A stretch of DNA of 64,000 bases from an uncultured Bacilli bacterium (GCA_934098395.1 CAKOOM010000001.1:372001-436000), one strand, 5' to 3'. Positions 33,623 to 42,703 are shown, counted from the stretch's first letter. A program made the numbers and translations. The notes: a model not told the origin generated them from the letters alone.

Positions 33623-36022
33623 ATGTATAATTTTACTAAAGTAGAGAAGAAATGGCAAAAATATTGGAATGACCATGAAACTTTTAAAGCAATTACTGGA
33701 GATGATAAGAAACCTTATTATATATTGGTAGAATTTCCTTATCCATCTGGTGCTGGACTTCATGTGGGGCATGTTAGGGGATATACGGCACAAGATGTAC
33801 TAGCTAGAGTTAAGAGAATGCAAGGATATAATGTATTGTTTCCAATGGGGTTTGATGCTTTTGGAGCTCCAGCTGAACAATATGCGATAAAGAATCATAT
33901 ACATCCGAAGGATGCGGTTAAGGAAAATATTAAGACTTTTAAAGGACAAATGTTATCTTTAGGATTTTCTTTTGATTGGTCTAGAGAGTTTTCTACGACT
34001 GATCCGGAATACTACAAATGGACACAATGGCAATTCTTACAATTTTATAAACATAATATGGCATATAAAGCTAAGACACAAGTTAATTGGTGTCCAAAAT
34101 GTTTAACAGTTTTATCTAATGAAGATGCTGCTGGTGGAGTTTGTGAGAGATGTGGTAGTAAGGTATATCAAAAAGATAAAGAACAATGGATGCTAAGAAT
34201 GAGTGATTATGCTGAAGATTTAATACAAGGATTAGATGATACGAATTTTGCAGATAGAGTAAAACTTGGACAAATTAATTGGATTGGTAAATCTACGGGA
34301 GCTGAAGTTGATTTTACAATACAGGAAACTGGTAGTAAGTTAACCGTATATACGACTAGATGCGATACATTATTTGGGGTAACATTTATGGTTTTAGCTC
34401 CAGAACATCCAATTATTGAAGAGTTAAAAGATATAATTACTAATATGGATCAGATAAGAGAATATCAAGAATATGCAAAGAGTAAGAGTGCTTTTGAGAG
34501 AACGGAAGTTAATAAAGATAAGACTGGTGTTAAGATAGAAGGACTTACAGTTAAGAATCCAGTATCTGGTAGAGAAGTAGCGGTATTTATATCTGATTAT
34601 GTAATGATGGGTTATGGAACGGGTGCTATTATGGCAGTTCCAGCACATGATCAAAGAGACTATGAATTTGCTAAGAAATATGATTTAGAAATTATTCCAG
34701 TAATTAAAGGTGGAGATATAGAAAAAGAAGCTTATACTGGAGATGGAGAAGTAATAAATTCAGACTTTTTGAATGGATATACGAATAAACATGATTCGAT
34801 AGAAAAGATGCTTGAATATTTAGATAACAATAATATAGGTAGAAAGAAAACGAATTATAAATTACAAGATTGGGTATTTTCTAGACAAAGATTTTGGGGT
34901 GAACCAATTCCAATGATACATTGTGATAATTGTGGTTGGGTAGCAGTACCTGATAGTGATTTGCCAGTATTATTACCTGATGTATCAGAGTATGAACCTA
35001 CGGATACGGGAGAAAGTCCACTTGCTAAAATAGCAGACTTTGTAAATGTTAAATGTCCAAAATGTCATGGAGATGCAAAGAGAGAAACTGATACGATGCC
35101 TAATTGGGCAGGTTCTAGTTGGTATTTCTTACGTTATATGGATCCGCATAACGATAAATGTTTTGCATCAATGGATGCGATGAAATATTGGAATAAGGTA
35201 GACTGGTATAATGGAGGAATGGAACATACTGCAAGACATTTATTATATGCTAGATTCTGGGTACAATTTTTATATAATATTGGGTTGGTGCCTTCAAAAG
35301 AAATGATTTGGACAAGAGTTAGTCATGGAATGATTTTAGGTTCTGATAATCAAAAAATGAGTAAATCTAAAGGAAATGTCATAAATCCAGATGAAATTGT
35401 TAGTGATTATGGTGCTGATGTACTTAGAGTATATGAAATGTTTATGGGTGATTATCAACAAGATGCTCCATGGTCTACAGATTCGTTAAAGGGATGTAAG
35501 AGATATATAGATAGAGTATATAGACTAAAAAATAAACTTAATGATAAAGAAGGATATACGGAAGAACTTGAATTTCTTCAAAATAAGACTATTAAGGGAT
35601 GTACTTATGATTTAGAAAGAATGGGCTATAACACATATATATCTAAGTTAATGATTTTAACTAATAAGTATGAAGAGATGGATACGATAAGTAAGGAAGA
35701 TTATAGATTATTATTAATTTTATTAAATCCAGTAGCTCCACATATAACTGAAGAGTTAAATGAAGAGATGGGATATGATTTAATAAGTAATGCAAAATGG
35801 CCTGTAAGTGATGAGAGTAAGTTAGTGGAAGAAACTAAAGAAATAGCAATTCAAGTAAATGGTAAAGTTCGTGGAAAGATCTCTATTAATATTAATGATA
35901 GTGATGATATGATAAGAGATAAGGCATTAGAATGTGAAAACGTTAAGAGATATCTTCAAGGAGTAGAAATTGATAAGATAATGGTAATTAAGAAAAAGAT
36001 AGTTACGATTGTTACTAAATAG
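33623..36022 (+). CDS. leuS: Leucyl-tRNA synthetase
   Basis: Class I synthetase. HIGH-type motif in PYPSGAGLHVGHVRGYT, zinc-site CPKC ... CERC, editing domain (around 220-400), second Zn ribbon MIHCDNCGW, and KMSKS in DNQKMSKSKGNVINP. 799 residues, full length. Start follows GAGGAGG; controlled by the Leu T-box just upstream. Confidence 0.97.
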   Translation: MYNFTKVEKKWQKYWNDHETFKAITGDDKKPYYILVEFPYPSGAGLHVGHVRGYTAQDVLARVKRMQGYNVLFPMGFDAFGAPAEQYAIKNHIHPKDAVKENIKTFKGQMLSLGFSFDWSREFSTTDPEYYKWTQWQFLQFYKHNMAYKAKTQVNWCPKCLTVLSNEDAAGGVCERCGSKVYQKDKEQWMLRMSDYAEDLIQGLDDTNFADRVKLGQINWIGKSTGAEVDFTIQETGSKLTVYTTRCDTLFGVTFMVLAPEHPIIEELKDIITNMDQIREYQEYAKSKSAFERTEVNKDKTGVKIEGLTVKNPVSGREVAVFISDYVMMGYGTGAIMAVPAHDQRDYEFAKKYDLEIIPVIKGGDIEKEAYTGDGEVINSDFLNGYTNKHDSIEKMLEYLDNNNIGRKKTNYKLQDWVFSRQRFWGEPIPMIHCDNCGWVAVPDSDLPVLLPDVSEYEPTDTGESPLAKIADFVNVKCPKCHGDAKRETDTMPNWAGSSWYFLRYMDPHNDKCFASMDAMKYWNKVDWYNGGMEHTARHLLYARFWVQFLYNIGLVPSKEMIWTRVSHGMILGSDNQKMSKSKGNVINPDEIVSDYGADVLRVYEMFMGDYQQDAPWSTDSLKGCKRYIDRVYRLKNKLNDKEGYTEELEFLQNKTIKGCTYDLERMGYNTYISKLMILTNKYEEMDTISKEDYRLLLILLNPVAPHITEELNEEMGYDLISNAKWPVSDESKLVEETKEIAIQVNGKVRGKISININDSDDMIRDKALECENVKRYLQGVEIDKIMVIKKKIVTIVTK

Positions 36023-36025
36023 AAG

Positions 36026-36050
36026 AAGTGTTCGAAATGAGCGCTTTTTC
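36026..36050 (+). terminator. Terminator of leuS
   Basis: AAGTGTTC pairs with GAGCGCTT (two G-U) around GAAAT, then T-rich. Confidence 0.7.
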
Positions 36051-36079
36051 TTTACATAATTGTTAAAACTTGTTATAAT
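36051..36079 (+). promoter_or_regulatory. Promoter of the twin-domain surface protein
   Basis: TTTACA (36051-36056), 17-base spacer, TATAAT (36074-36079). Confidence 0.65.
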
Positions 36080-36104
36080 TATTTTAATAATAGAGGTGTT
36101 GCTT

Positions 36105-39032
36105 ATGGGAGAATGGATAAATAAAAATAAAAAAATTATTTTAACAATCTTCTTAATGTTAATAATTATTATATCTGGAACAGTAGCTTGGTTAACTTGG
36201 AAGAGTAAAGAATCATCTTTAGTATTAACTGTTGGTGAAGTGAATGGACCAACAATATCATTGTATCCATATCAATTTAATGGAACACTTAGTCCAGTAC
36301 TTAGTTATGAAAGTATGAATTATGTACAAGTGGAAGCTACGAATAATAGAAGTAAGAAAGTAAAGGCTAAATTATTTTATAATATAAAATCAATAGACAG
36401 TGCTTTAATTAGTAGTGATGTTAAATATACAGTAACAAGTAGTGATAGTAAGAATGGAACTTATACGGAATATGCGACGGGAGATTTTTCGAGTGCTTTA
36501 GCAGGTAATGTACTTGAAATTGCTAATATAAGTATTCCAGCGAATAGTAATAAATTTTACCGAGTATATGTATGGCTAGATGGTAATGGTTCTAATTCAA
36601 CAGCAATGCAAGGTAAAACTTTAAGTATAGAACTTAGAGCAGAGTTTATGGCTGATGATATAATACCAGTACTTGATTCTGGCATGATACCGGTTACGAT
36701 AAGTGATACTGGAGTGGTAACAACAATATCTAAGAGCGACTCTAATTGGTATAATTATGATGAAAAGAAATGGGCTAATGTGGTTTTAACAACATCTTCA
36801 TCAAGAAGTAATTATTTAGGAACATCGGGAGTAACCGTATCCGAGTCAGATATATTGGCATATCTCGTATGGATACCTAGATATAAATATAAAATATGGA
36901 CTACGACAACAAGTAGTAAAGGTGGCGAACAAGCTATCGATATTATCTTTGAAAATACAGATACCCCAAAATCTACTGGTACTACGGTTGATAGTTACCT
37001 AACACATCCGGCCTTTACCTTTGACGATATGGAACTGAATGGTATGTGGGTAGGTAAGTTTGAAACAACTGGTAATGCCACAACCCCAACGGTAAAACCT
37101 AATTTACAATCATTAAAAAGTCAGAATGTAAGTACTCAATTTGCAACAGCCCAAAAATTCGGAACAAGTACATATGGCTCAACATCAAAAATAGACGCTC
37201 ACATGATGAAGAATAGTGAGTGGGGAGCTGTGACATATTTATTACACTCTAAATATGGTGTAAATAGAGAAGTATACATTAATAATTCATCCGGTTATTA
37301 TACCGGAAGAAGTGGTGGAAATGTCGGCGGAAGTACTGCCATAAATACCGTATATACCAACCAAACTTCCACAACCCAATATAATACATATGGATTTTAT
37401 ACCTGGGATGGATATTTACTTAATTATAATACCAATACGAAATCATCAACTCACAATATAAGTAAGGTAGCCAGTACTACCGGTAATATTACTGGTGTAT
37501 ATGATATGTCTGGCGGTTCTTGGGAATATGTAATGGGTAATTATAATAATACGATTAGTTCATCTGGTTTTAGTACACTGCCAAATAGTGAGTATTATGA
37601 TAATTATACGACTACGAATACTTTAACTGCTTGCAATGGTGGAATCTGTTACGGACATGCCTTATCTGAAACGGCTAGCTGGTATAGTGATTACGCGGAC
37701 TTTGTTAATTCCAATGGTCCGTGGTTCATGCGTGGTGGTCGCTACATTAATGGGGCTTATGCGGGGGCGTTCGGTTCGAGCGGCTACGATGGTAATGCGT
37801 TCGACGACACGTCGTTTCGCTTGGTTATAGTTCCATTATCATATCCAGAACCTGCTGAACCTAAATTAGATGATGGTATGATACCGGTTACGATAAGTGA
37901 TACTGGAGTGGTAACAACAATAGATAAAAATAATTCAAATTGGTATAATTATGAAAATAAAAAATGGGCTAATGTCGTATTAACAACATCTTCATCAAGA
38001 AGCAAATATTTGAATACTACCGGAGTGTCTGTATCTGAATCAGATATATTGGCATATCTCGTATGGATACCTCGCTATAAATATAAAATATGGACTACCA
38101 CAATAAGTAGTACTGGTATCGAACAAACTATCGAAGTAGTATTCGAAGATAAAACAACTCCAAAATCAACTGGTACCACGGTTGATAGTTACCGAACACA
38201 TCCGGCATTCACTTTTGGTGACACCGAATTAAATGGTATTTGGGTAGGTAAGTTTGAAACAACCGGTAATTCCACAACCCCAACCGTAAAACCTAATTTA
38301 CAATCATTAAGAAGCCAGAGAGTGAGCGTGCAGTTTTTAACAGCTCAAAAGTTTGGAACAAGTACATATGGCTCAACATCAAAAATAGACGCTCACATGA
38401 TGAAGAATAGTGAGTGGGGAGCTGTTGCTTATTTATCACATTCTAATTATGGTGTAAATAGAGAAATATATATCAATAATTCAAGTAGTTATTATACCGG
38501 AAGAAGTGGTGGAAATGTCGGCGGAAGTACGGCAATTAACACCGTATATACCAACCAAACTTCCACAACCCAATATAATACATATGGATTTTATACCTGG
38601 GATGGATATTTACTTGATTATAATACCAATACGAAATCATCAACTCACAATATAAGTAAGGTAGCCAGTACTACCGGTAATATTACTGGTGTATATGATA
38701 TGTCAGGCGGTGCTTGGGAATATGTAATGGGTAATTATAATAATACGATTAGTTCATCTGGTTTTAGTACACTGCCAAATAGTAAGTATTATGATACATA
38801 TTCCATAACAAGTAATGATTCATGTACGATAGCAACATGTGGGGGACATGCTTTATTTGAGACAAATAAATGGTATAGTGATTACGCGTACTTTGTTAAT
38901 TCCAGTAATCCGTGGTTCCTACGTGGTGGTAGCTACAGCAATGGGGCTAATGCGGGTGCGTTCTACTCGTTCAACATCGATGGTAATGTGTTCAGCAGCA
39001 GGTCGTTTCGCTTGGTTTTGTCCGCTGTTTGA
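36105..39032 (+). CDS. Surface protein with TasA-like N-terminus and two FGE/lectin-like domains ending in variable regions
   Basis: 975 residues. The N-terminal hydrophobic segment ILTIFLMLIIIISGTVAWLTW and following ~170 residues look like the SipW-dependent TasA/camelysin type of exported protein. Two ~380-residue copies follow (DNA 36681-37826 and 37875-39017), each with VWIPRYKYKIW, YDMSGG-x-WEYVMGNY and the ending W-F-x-R-G-G ... SFRLV, the formylglycine-generating-enzyme/sulfatase-modifying (C-type lectin-like) fold. The catalytic Cys pair of true FGE is not evident, so a binding role is likelier. The last 49 codons of each copy are hypervariable relative to each other. AAC/ACC/TCG codons are more frequent than in neighbouring genes. 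Start at ATG 36105, after GAGGTG. Confidence 0.85.
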   Translation: MGEWINKNKKIILTIFLMLIIIISGTVAWLTWKSKESSLVLTVGEVNGPTISLYPYQFNGTLSPVLSYESMNYVQVEATNNRSKKVKAKLFYNIKSIDSALISSDVKYTVTSSDSKNGTYTEYATGDFSSALAGNVLEIANISIPANSNKFYRVYVWLDGNGSNSTAMQGKTLSIELRAEFMADDIIPVLDSGMIPVTISDTGVVTTISKSDSNWYNYDEKKWANVVLTTSSSRSNYLGTSGVTVSESDILAYLVWIPRYKYKIWTTTTSSKGGEQAIDIIFENTDTPKSTGTTVDSYLTHPAFTFDDMELNGMWVGKFETTGNATTPTVKPNLQSLKSQNVSTQFATAQKFGTSTYGSTSKIDAHMMKNSEWGAVTYLLHSKYGVNREVYINNSSGYYTGRSGGNVGGSTAINTVYTNQTSTTQYNTYGFYTWDGYLLNYNTNTKSSTHNISKVASTTGNITGVYDMSGGSWEYVMGNYNNTISSSGFSTLPNSEYYDNYTTTNTLTACNGGICYGHALSETASWYSDYADFVNSNGPWFMRGGRYINGAYAGAFGSSGYDGNAFDDTSFRLVIVPLSYPEPAEPKLDDGMIPVTISDTGVVTTIDKNNSNWYNYENKKWANVVLTTSSSRSKYLNTTGVSVSESDILAYLVWIPRYKYKIWTTTISSTGIEQTIEVVFEDKTTPKSTGTTVDSYRTHPAFTFGDTELNGIWVGKFETTGNSTTPTVKPNLQSLRSQRVSVQFLTAQKFGTSTYGSTSKIDAHMMKNSEWGAVAYLSHSNYGVNREIYINNSSSYYTGRSGGNVGGSTAINTVYTNQTSTTQYNTYGFYTWDGYLLDYNTNTKSSTHNISKVASTTGNITGVYDMSGGAWEYVMGNYNNTISSSGFSTLPNSKYYDTYSITSNDSCTIATCGGHALFETNKWYSDYAYFVNSSNPWFLRGGSYSNGANAGAFYSFNIDGNVFSSRSFRLVLSAV
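36681..37826 (+). repeat. Tandem domain repeat, copy A
   Basis: Begins GMIPVTISDTGVVTTI and ends SFRLV. Long stretches are near identical at DNA level to copy B; about 37345-37586 shows only a few differences from its counterpart. Confidence 0.9.
37680..37826 (+). repeat. DGR-like variable region VR1
   Basis: 147 bases, 49 codons (WYSDYADF... to SFRLV). Aligns without gaps to VR2 (38871-39017) with about 26 substitutions by hand count, 22 of them at codon positions 1 or 2; 15 of 16 altered codons change the amino acid. Many changed codons keep a 3' C or T (AGC/TTC, GGC/AAC, TAC/ATC, GAC/AGC), as expected if a template repeat has AAY codons mutated at adenines. It is internal, followed by copy B. 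Confidence 0.7.
37875..39017 (+). repeat. Tandem domain repeat, copy B
   Basis: Second copy of the FGE/lectin-like domain, one codon shorter than copy A. Differences from A are concentrated in its last 147 bases and in a few short loops. Confidence 0.9.
38871..39017 (+). repeat. DGR-like variable region VR2
   Basis: Terminal 49-codon variable segment (WYSDYAYF... to SFRLV), five codons before the stop. It lies in the position used by DGR variable regions, the C-terminal ligand-binding face of a lectin-fold protein. See VR1 for the alignment. Confidence 0.75.
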
Positions 39033-39092
39033 GCGTAGCGAATTAATCTGACGAGGCAATAGAAAAGTTTAGGTAGATTACCTTTGATTTTC
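39018..39092 (+). other. Possible IMH-like tail and hairpin after VR2
   Basis: The VR2 end and the next ~35 bases (CGTTTCGCTTGG ... GTCCGCTG ... GAGCGTAGCG ... TGACGAGGC) are much more GC-rich than surroundings, as in DGR initiation-of-mutagenic-homing sequences. A hairpin follows (AGGTA 39071-39075 / TACCT 39079-39083, extended by GAAAA/TTTTC with mismatches). VR1 has no such tail. Assignment is inference. Confidence 0.4.
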
Positions 39093-39256
39093 TAAAATTA
39101 ATGCATAGTGAGAGAAATGAAAAGTTGTGGTAACTATAACTGATTTTAGTGAAAATTGAAATTTAAATAAAAAAATTAAAAGTTTAGTTATAAAAAAACA
39201 AAAAACTATTTAATTTTTTTTATTTCTTTGATATAATGTAGGAGAGTAGGTGGAGT

Positions 39257-39901
39257 ATGAACAAGAAAAGAATAGTGTTTTTTGTGACCATAGCTCTTAT
39301 ATTAACAGGTTGCACGAAGATTACAAATAATTATGATGAAATAATAGATACGACTATGAAAAAAGATAATATGACTACGAATACAGTATCTACAGGGTAT
39401 GAGTTATATATACCTATGGGTGTTATGCAAGTTAAAGATAGTCAATATAATCAAAGATTTAAGATTAAAAATCGTTATGTATATTTGTATGTAGATACGG
39501 TTAGTTATTATTATAAAAATACTTTAAATTATAAGAATGATGGATATTATAATTATTATTATAAGGAAGTTAATTTTAATAATAAGAATGGATATGTAGG
39601 TATTAATAAACTTGATAATGGAGAATATTTTTGCGAGATAGTATATAATTATTCGAAGATAGAATTTTATGCTGATTTGGATGATTTACCAATAATACTT
39701 GCTAATTCTTTAATTATTCAAAATAGTATTAGTTATAATGATACGCTTATTGCATTAGAACTTGAGAGTAATGCACATGATGGACGTGAATTAAAATATG
39801 AACTTAAGAAACCAAAGGATTCTGAGAGTACATTTTCTGATTATTTACAAGAATATGTGGCAGAGGAATCAGAGGATGTGGAATTACCTGATGATAATTA
39901 A
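39257..39901 (+). CDS. Putative lipoprotein
   Basis: Signal peptide with lipobox LTGC (Cys19) and a ~190-residue Tyr/Asn-rich domain, acidic tail. The 224 bases before it hold a promoter-like TATAAT near 39230 and nothing else recognised. Family unknown; it shares a region with surface-protein genes. Confidence 0.75.
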   Translation: MNKKRIVFFVTIALILTGCTKITNNYDEIIDTTMKKDNMTTNTVSTGYELYIPMGVMQVKDSQYNQRFKIKNRYVYLYVDTVSYYYKNTLNYKNDGYYNYYYKEVNFNNKNGYVGINKLDNGEYFCEIVYNYSKIEFYADLDDLPIILANSLIIQNSISYNDTLIALELESNAHDGRELKYELKKPKDSESTFSDYLQEYVAEESEDVELPDDN

Positions 39902-39922
39902 TTTTTTGGAGGTGTTTGAATA

Positions 39923-40873
39923 GTGGGACTATTTGATAAGATAAAAGATTTATTTATGGATGAGATTGTTGAAGATGAAGAGGTAGAGCTTGAAGAGGAA
40001 AATAAAGATATATATGAAGAACCTAAGAATGTTTTACCTAAGGTAATGAGAGATACGATTAAGAGAGAAGAGAAACGTGAAGAAGTTAAGCCTCCGGTAT
40101 TAGAAGTTAAGAAAGAGAAAAAAGAAGTAGTAGAACCTGCTAAGAAATTTACTTTTCCAATTGATTTTGGAGATGAGCTTCCTAGTAGAAATACGAAGAA
40201 TTCATCAGTTAATGTTTTAAAAGCAGAAAAGGAAGTTCCTAAGAAGGTAGCAGAGCTTTATCCGAAGAAGGAAGAAGTTAAGACAAAGCCTAAGTTTAAG
40301 GCCACGCCAGTAATTTCTCCAGTATATGGTATTTTAGATAAGAACTATAAAAAAGAAGAAGTTAAAGAAAAATCTGATGAGATATCTATGAAGAGGCCAT
40401 CTAAGAAAGTTGATTTTGAAACAGTTAGAAAGAAAGCTTTTGGTAACTTGGTAGATGAAATAAAAGATAATATGTTATGTGAAAATTGTGAATTATATAA
40501 AGAGGTAAAAAGAATTAGTTCTATTAAAGAAGATGGATTATTGTATGATATGATGGTTGATGATGAGGATGACGGAGATGTTACGATTGAGAAAGCATAT
40601 GATAATTATGAAGAATTTGGAGTTGCTTATGAACCAAAGGTAGAACCTAGAATTAATAATAATAATAATCAAATTGTTGAAGAAAAAGAAGTAGAAGAAG
40701 AAGTAAATGTTGAGGATTTAAAACTTGATACGGAGAAGGTAGAAGAAAAGGATGAAGTAATTGAAGAAGTTCCTTCAAGAAGTAAGAAGAGTGAAGAAAA
40801 GAAGGAAACTAAGGTTGATGCGGATTTCTTTGAGTTAATAGATTCGATGTATAAAGAAAGGTCTGATGATTAA
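39923..40873 (+). CDS. Acidic low-complexity protein with conserved SPVISPVYG motif
   Basis: 316 residues, rich in Glu/Lys and mostly disordered. The N-terminus MGLFDKIKDLFMDE can form an amphipathic membrane helix. A conserved-looking island KFKATPVISPVYGILDKNYKK (near 130) and DEIKDNMLCENCELY (Cys pair) may be interaction motifs. Start is a GTG after TTGGAGGTG. It precedes the ytxG/ytxH-like pair and its stop overlaps the next start. I know the motif from uncharacterised Firmicutes proteins; function unknown. Confidence 0.65.
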   Translation: MGLFDKIKDLFMDEIVEDEEVELEEENKDIYEEPKNVLPKVMRDTIKREEKREEVKPPVLEVKKEKKEVVEPAKKFTFPIDFGDELPSRNTKNSSVNVLKAEKEVPKKVAELYPKKEEVKTKPKFKATPVISPVYGILDKNYKKEEVKEKSDEISMKRPSKKVDFETVRKKAFGNLVDEIKDNMLCENCELYKEVKRISSIKEDGLLYDMMVDDEDDGDVTIEKAYDNYEEFGVAYEPKVEPRINNNNNQIVEEKEVEEEVNVEDLKLDTEKVEEKDEVIEEVPSRSKKSEEKKETKVDADFFELIDSMYKERSDD

Positions 40874-41153
40874 GATGATGGATATTTTGCCAATAATTTT
40901 ATATATATTAGGTTCTATTTTGTTGATTGTTTTAATAATATTAGGTATAAAATTAATTGTTACGATGAATAAAATAGAAAATGTTGTTGATGATATTAAT
41001 GGAAAGATGAAATCTTTGAATGGATTTTTTTCGATAATTGATTTTACTACGGATAAGTTATCACTTATTACTGAGAGATTTGTTGATGCGGTTTCATCTT
41101 TGATTAGAAGAATATTTAATAGAAATAGAACGGAGGAGAATAATAATGAGTAA
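40866..41153 (+). CDS. ytxG: YtxG-like membrane protein (DUF948-type)
   Basis: 95 residues: one N-terminal helix (ILPIILYILGSILLIVLIILGIKLIV) followed by a helical cytoplasmic part (KIENVVDDINGKM). Together with the YtxH-like gene starting 8 bases before its stop, it matches the Bacillus ytxG-ytxH pair of general-stress membrane proteins. Start 40866 overlaps the previous stop; ATG 40875 is an alternative. Confidence 0.65.
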   Translation: MIKMMDILPIILYILGSILLIVLIILGIKLIVTMNKIENVVDDINGKMKSLNGFFSIIDFTTDKLSLITERFVDAVSSLIRRIFNRNRTEENNNE

Positions 41154-41559
41154 GAAATCTAAAGGTTTATTAAAATTTATTGCTGGTGTAGGTATTGGAG
41201 TTGGAGCAGGAATGCTTTTAGCACCAAAGACTGGTAAAGAATTGAGAAAAGATTTACAAAAGAAGATTAATGAACTTGTTGATAAGGCTAAAGAAGTTGA
41301 CTTAAGAGAAGTTGGAGATGACTTCATGAAGAAAATTAATGAGTTAAAGGAAGAAATTGAAGATCTTGATAAAGAAAAAGCTATAGAGATAGCTAAGAAG
41401 AAGGGTAAAGAATTAAAAGAAAAAGCTAATGAGTTATATGAAATGGCTAAAGCAAAAGGGACTCCAGTATTAGAAAAGGCTGCAGACGAAGTTAGACAAA
41501 GAGCTATTTTAGTAACTAAAGATGTGCTTAAAAAATTAGAAAAAGAAGAGGCTAAATAG
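41146..41559 (+). CDS. ytxH: YtxH-domain protein
   Basis: 137 residues: YtxH signature GVGIGVGAGMLLAPKTGKELRKDL at the N-terminus, then a long amphipathic helix rich in Lys/Glu. Membrane-associated stress-type protein of unclear function. Own GGAGG. A weak hairpin and T run follow the stop. Confidence 0.82.
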   Translation: MSKKSKGLLKFIAGVGIGVGAGMLLAPKTGKELRKDLQKKINELVDKAKEVDLREVGDDFMKKINELKEEIEDLDKEKAIEIAKKKGKELKEKANELYEMAKAKGTPVLEKAADEVRQRAILVTKDVLKKLEKEEAK

Positions 41560-41606
41560 TTTCTTTTTTTTTAAAATTATTATATAATTAATATGAGGAT
41601 GATAGG

Positions 41607-42011
41607 ATGAATAGAAAAGGCTTTACTTTAATTGAACTTATTGTTACAATTGCGCTTTTAGCGGTTGTTTCAATTATTTCTTTTGTGTCTATTACTAGTA
41701 TTATTAATGACTCAAAGGAAAAGAACTGTAATAATTTAGTTAAGAGTATTAAGAGTGCTACGAAAGATTATATTAGTGATAATAGATATACTGATGAATT
41801 GTATATGACAGATGGAAGTATTAAGACGGAATTTAATACTAGTAATATATCTAAATATTTAAATGGGGATTTAGTTAATCCATATGATAATAAAACTGAT
41901 ATAAGTAATGATATTAAAATTATAGTAGAGTATAATAGTGATAATACCCCTAAAAATGTTTCAGTATTTTATAATAATAGTGAAATTAATTGTAATAATG
42001 GGAAATTGTAA
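41607..42011 (+). CDS. Type IV pilin-like protein
   Basis: Prepilin leader MNRKG followed by FTLIELIVTIALLAVVSIISFVSI, with Glu5 of the mature form. 134 residues; one cysteine pair (KNCNN ... INCNN). No assembly genes close by. Similar in type to the pilin-like gene at 25952, so the pseudopilus system is encoded elsewhere. Confidence 0.83.
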   Translation: MNRKGFTLIELIVTIALLAVVSIISFVSITSIINDSKEKNCNNLVKSIKSATKDYISDNRYTDELYMTDGSIKTEFNTSNISKYLNGDLVNPYDNKTDISNDIKIIVEYNSDNTPKNVSVFYNNSEINCNNGKL

Positions 42012-42077
42012 TAAAATATAATTAGTGGTTGTGAATATATATATAATATGTTAAAATTGTTATAAGTAGGTGATAGA

Positions 42078-42284
42078 ATGAATGCGAGTGAAATTAAACA
42101 AATTATTAAAGAGGTAAGTAATAGTCTTAAAGAGAAGGGATATGACCCAGTATCACAAATTGTGGGATATTTGATAAGTAATGATTTGGGATATATACCT
42201 GATTTTGATGATAATCGTAATAAGATAGCTACGTTAGATAGGACACTTATATTAGAAAGTATGATTAGTGATTATTTAAAATGA
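42078..42284 (+). CDS. ireB: IreB family regulatory protein
   Basis: 68 residues: a small helical protein with LKEKGYDPVSQIVGYLISNDLGYIP, the core of the IreB (YrzL/DUF965) family, which is phosphorylated by IreK and tunes cephalosporin/cell-wall stress in enterococci. Gene order ireB-ruvX-DUF1292-mltG is the conserved Firmicutes one. Its stop overlaps the ruvX start (4 bases). Slightly shorter than usual at the C-terminus. Confidence 0.85.
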   Translation: MNASEIKQIIKEVSNSLKEKGYDPVSQIVGYLISNDLGYIPDFDDNRNKIATLDRTLILESMISDYLK

Positions 42285-42694
42285 GATGTTTAGGATTAGA
42301 TCTTGGTAGTAAGACTTTAGGAATAGCTATTAGTGATTTGACTAATAGTATTGCTTCAGTTTATACGACTTTAAATATAGCTGAAGATGATTATGAGAGT
42401 TTAATTTTGCCACTTAAGAAGATTATTTTAGAGGAAGGAATAGATACGTTAGTACTTGGATTTCCTAAAAATATGGATAATTCTTTAGGTAAGAGAGCAG
42501 AGATTACAATGTCGTTTAGAGATAGATTGATTGAGGAGTTTCATCTTCCGGTTATAATGGAGGATGAAAGACTTACTTCAGTTATTTCTAATAATGTTTT
42601 AATAGATGCGAATTTGTCACGTAAGAAGAGAAAGAAAAAAGTAGATGGACTGGCTGCAGTTTTAATTTTACAAGGTTATTTAGATAGATTATGA
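42281..42694 (+). CDS. ruvX: Holliday junction resolvase-like RuvX/YqgF
   Basis: RNase H-fold protein needed for pre-16S rRNA 5' processing. MRCLGLDLGSKTLGIAIS (catalytic Asp7), LVLGFPKNMDNSLGKRA, and DERLTSVISN supply the active site. 137 residues. ATGA overlap with ireB. Confidence 0.93.
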   Translation: MRCLGLDLGSKTLGIAISDLTNSIASVYTTLNIAEDDYESLILPLKKIILEEGIDTLVLGFPKNMDNSLGKRAEITMSFRDRLIEEFHLPVIMEDERLTSVISNNVLIDANLSRKKRKKKVDGLAAVLILQGYLDRL

Positions 42695-42703
42695 GGTGAT
42701 ATA

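Noticed and set aside
36060..36104. Longer N-terminus for the twin-domain surface protein
   Set aside because: The extension overlaps the promoter -10 (36074-36079), and a ribosome site precedes the ATG at 36105.
37636..39051. Alternative-frame open stretches over both variable regions (37636-37830 and 38839-39051)
   Set aside because: They arise because the VRs are poor in A/T-rich stop codons; they have no ribosome site and lie in another frame of a clearly coding gene.
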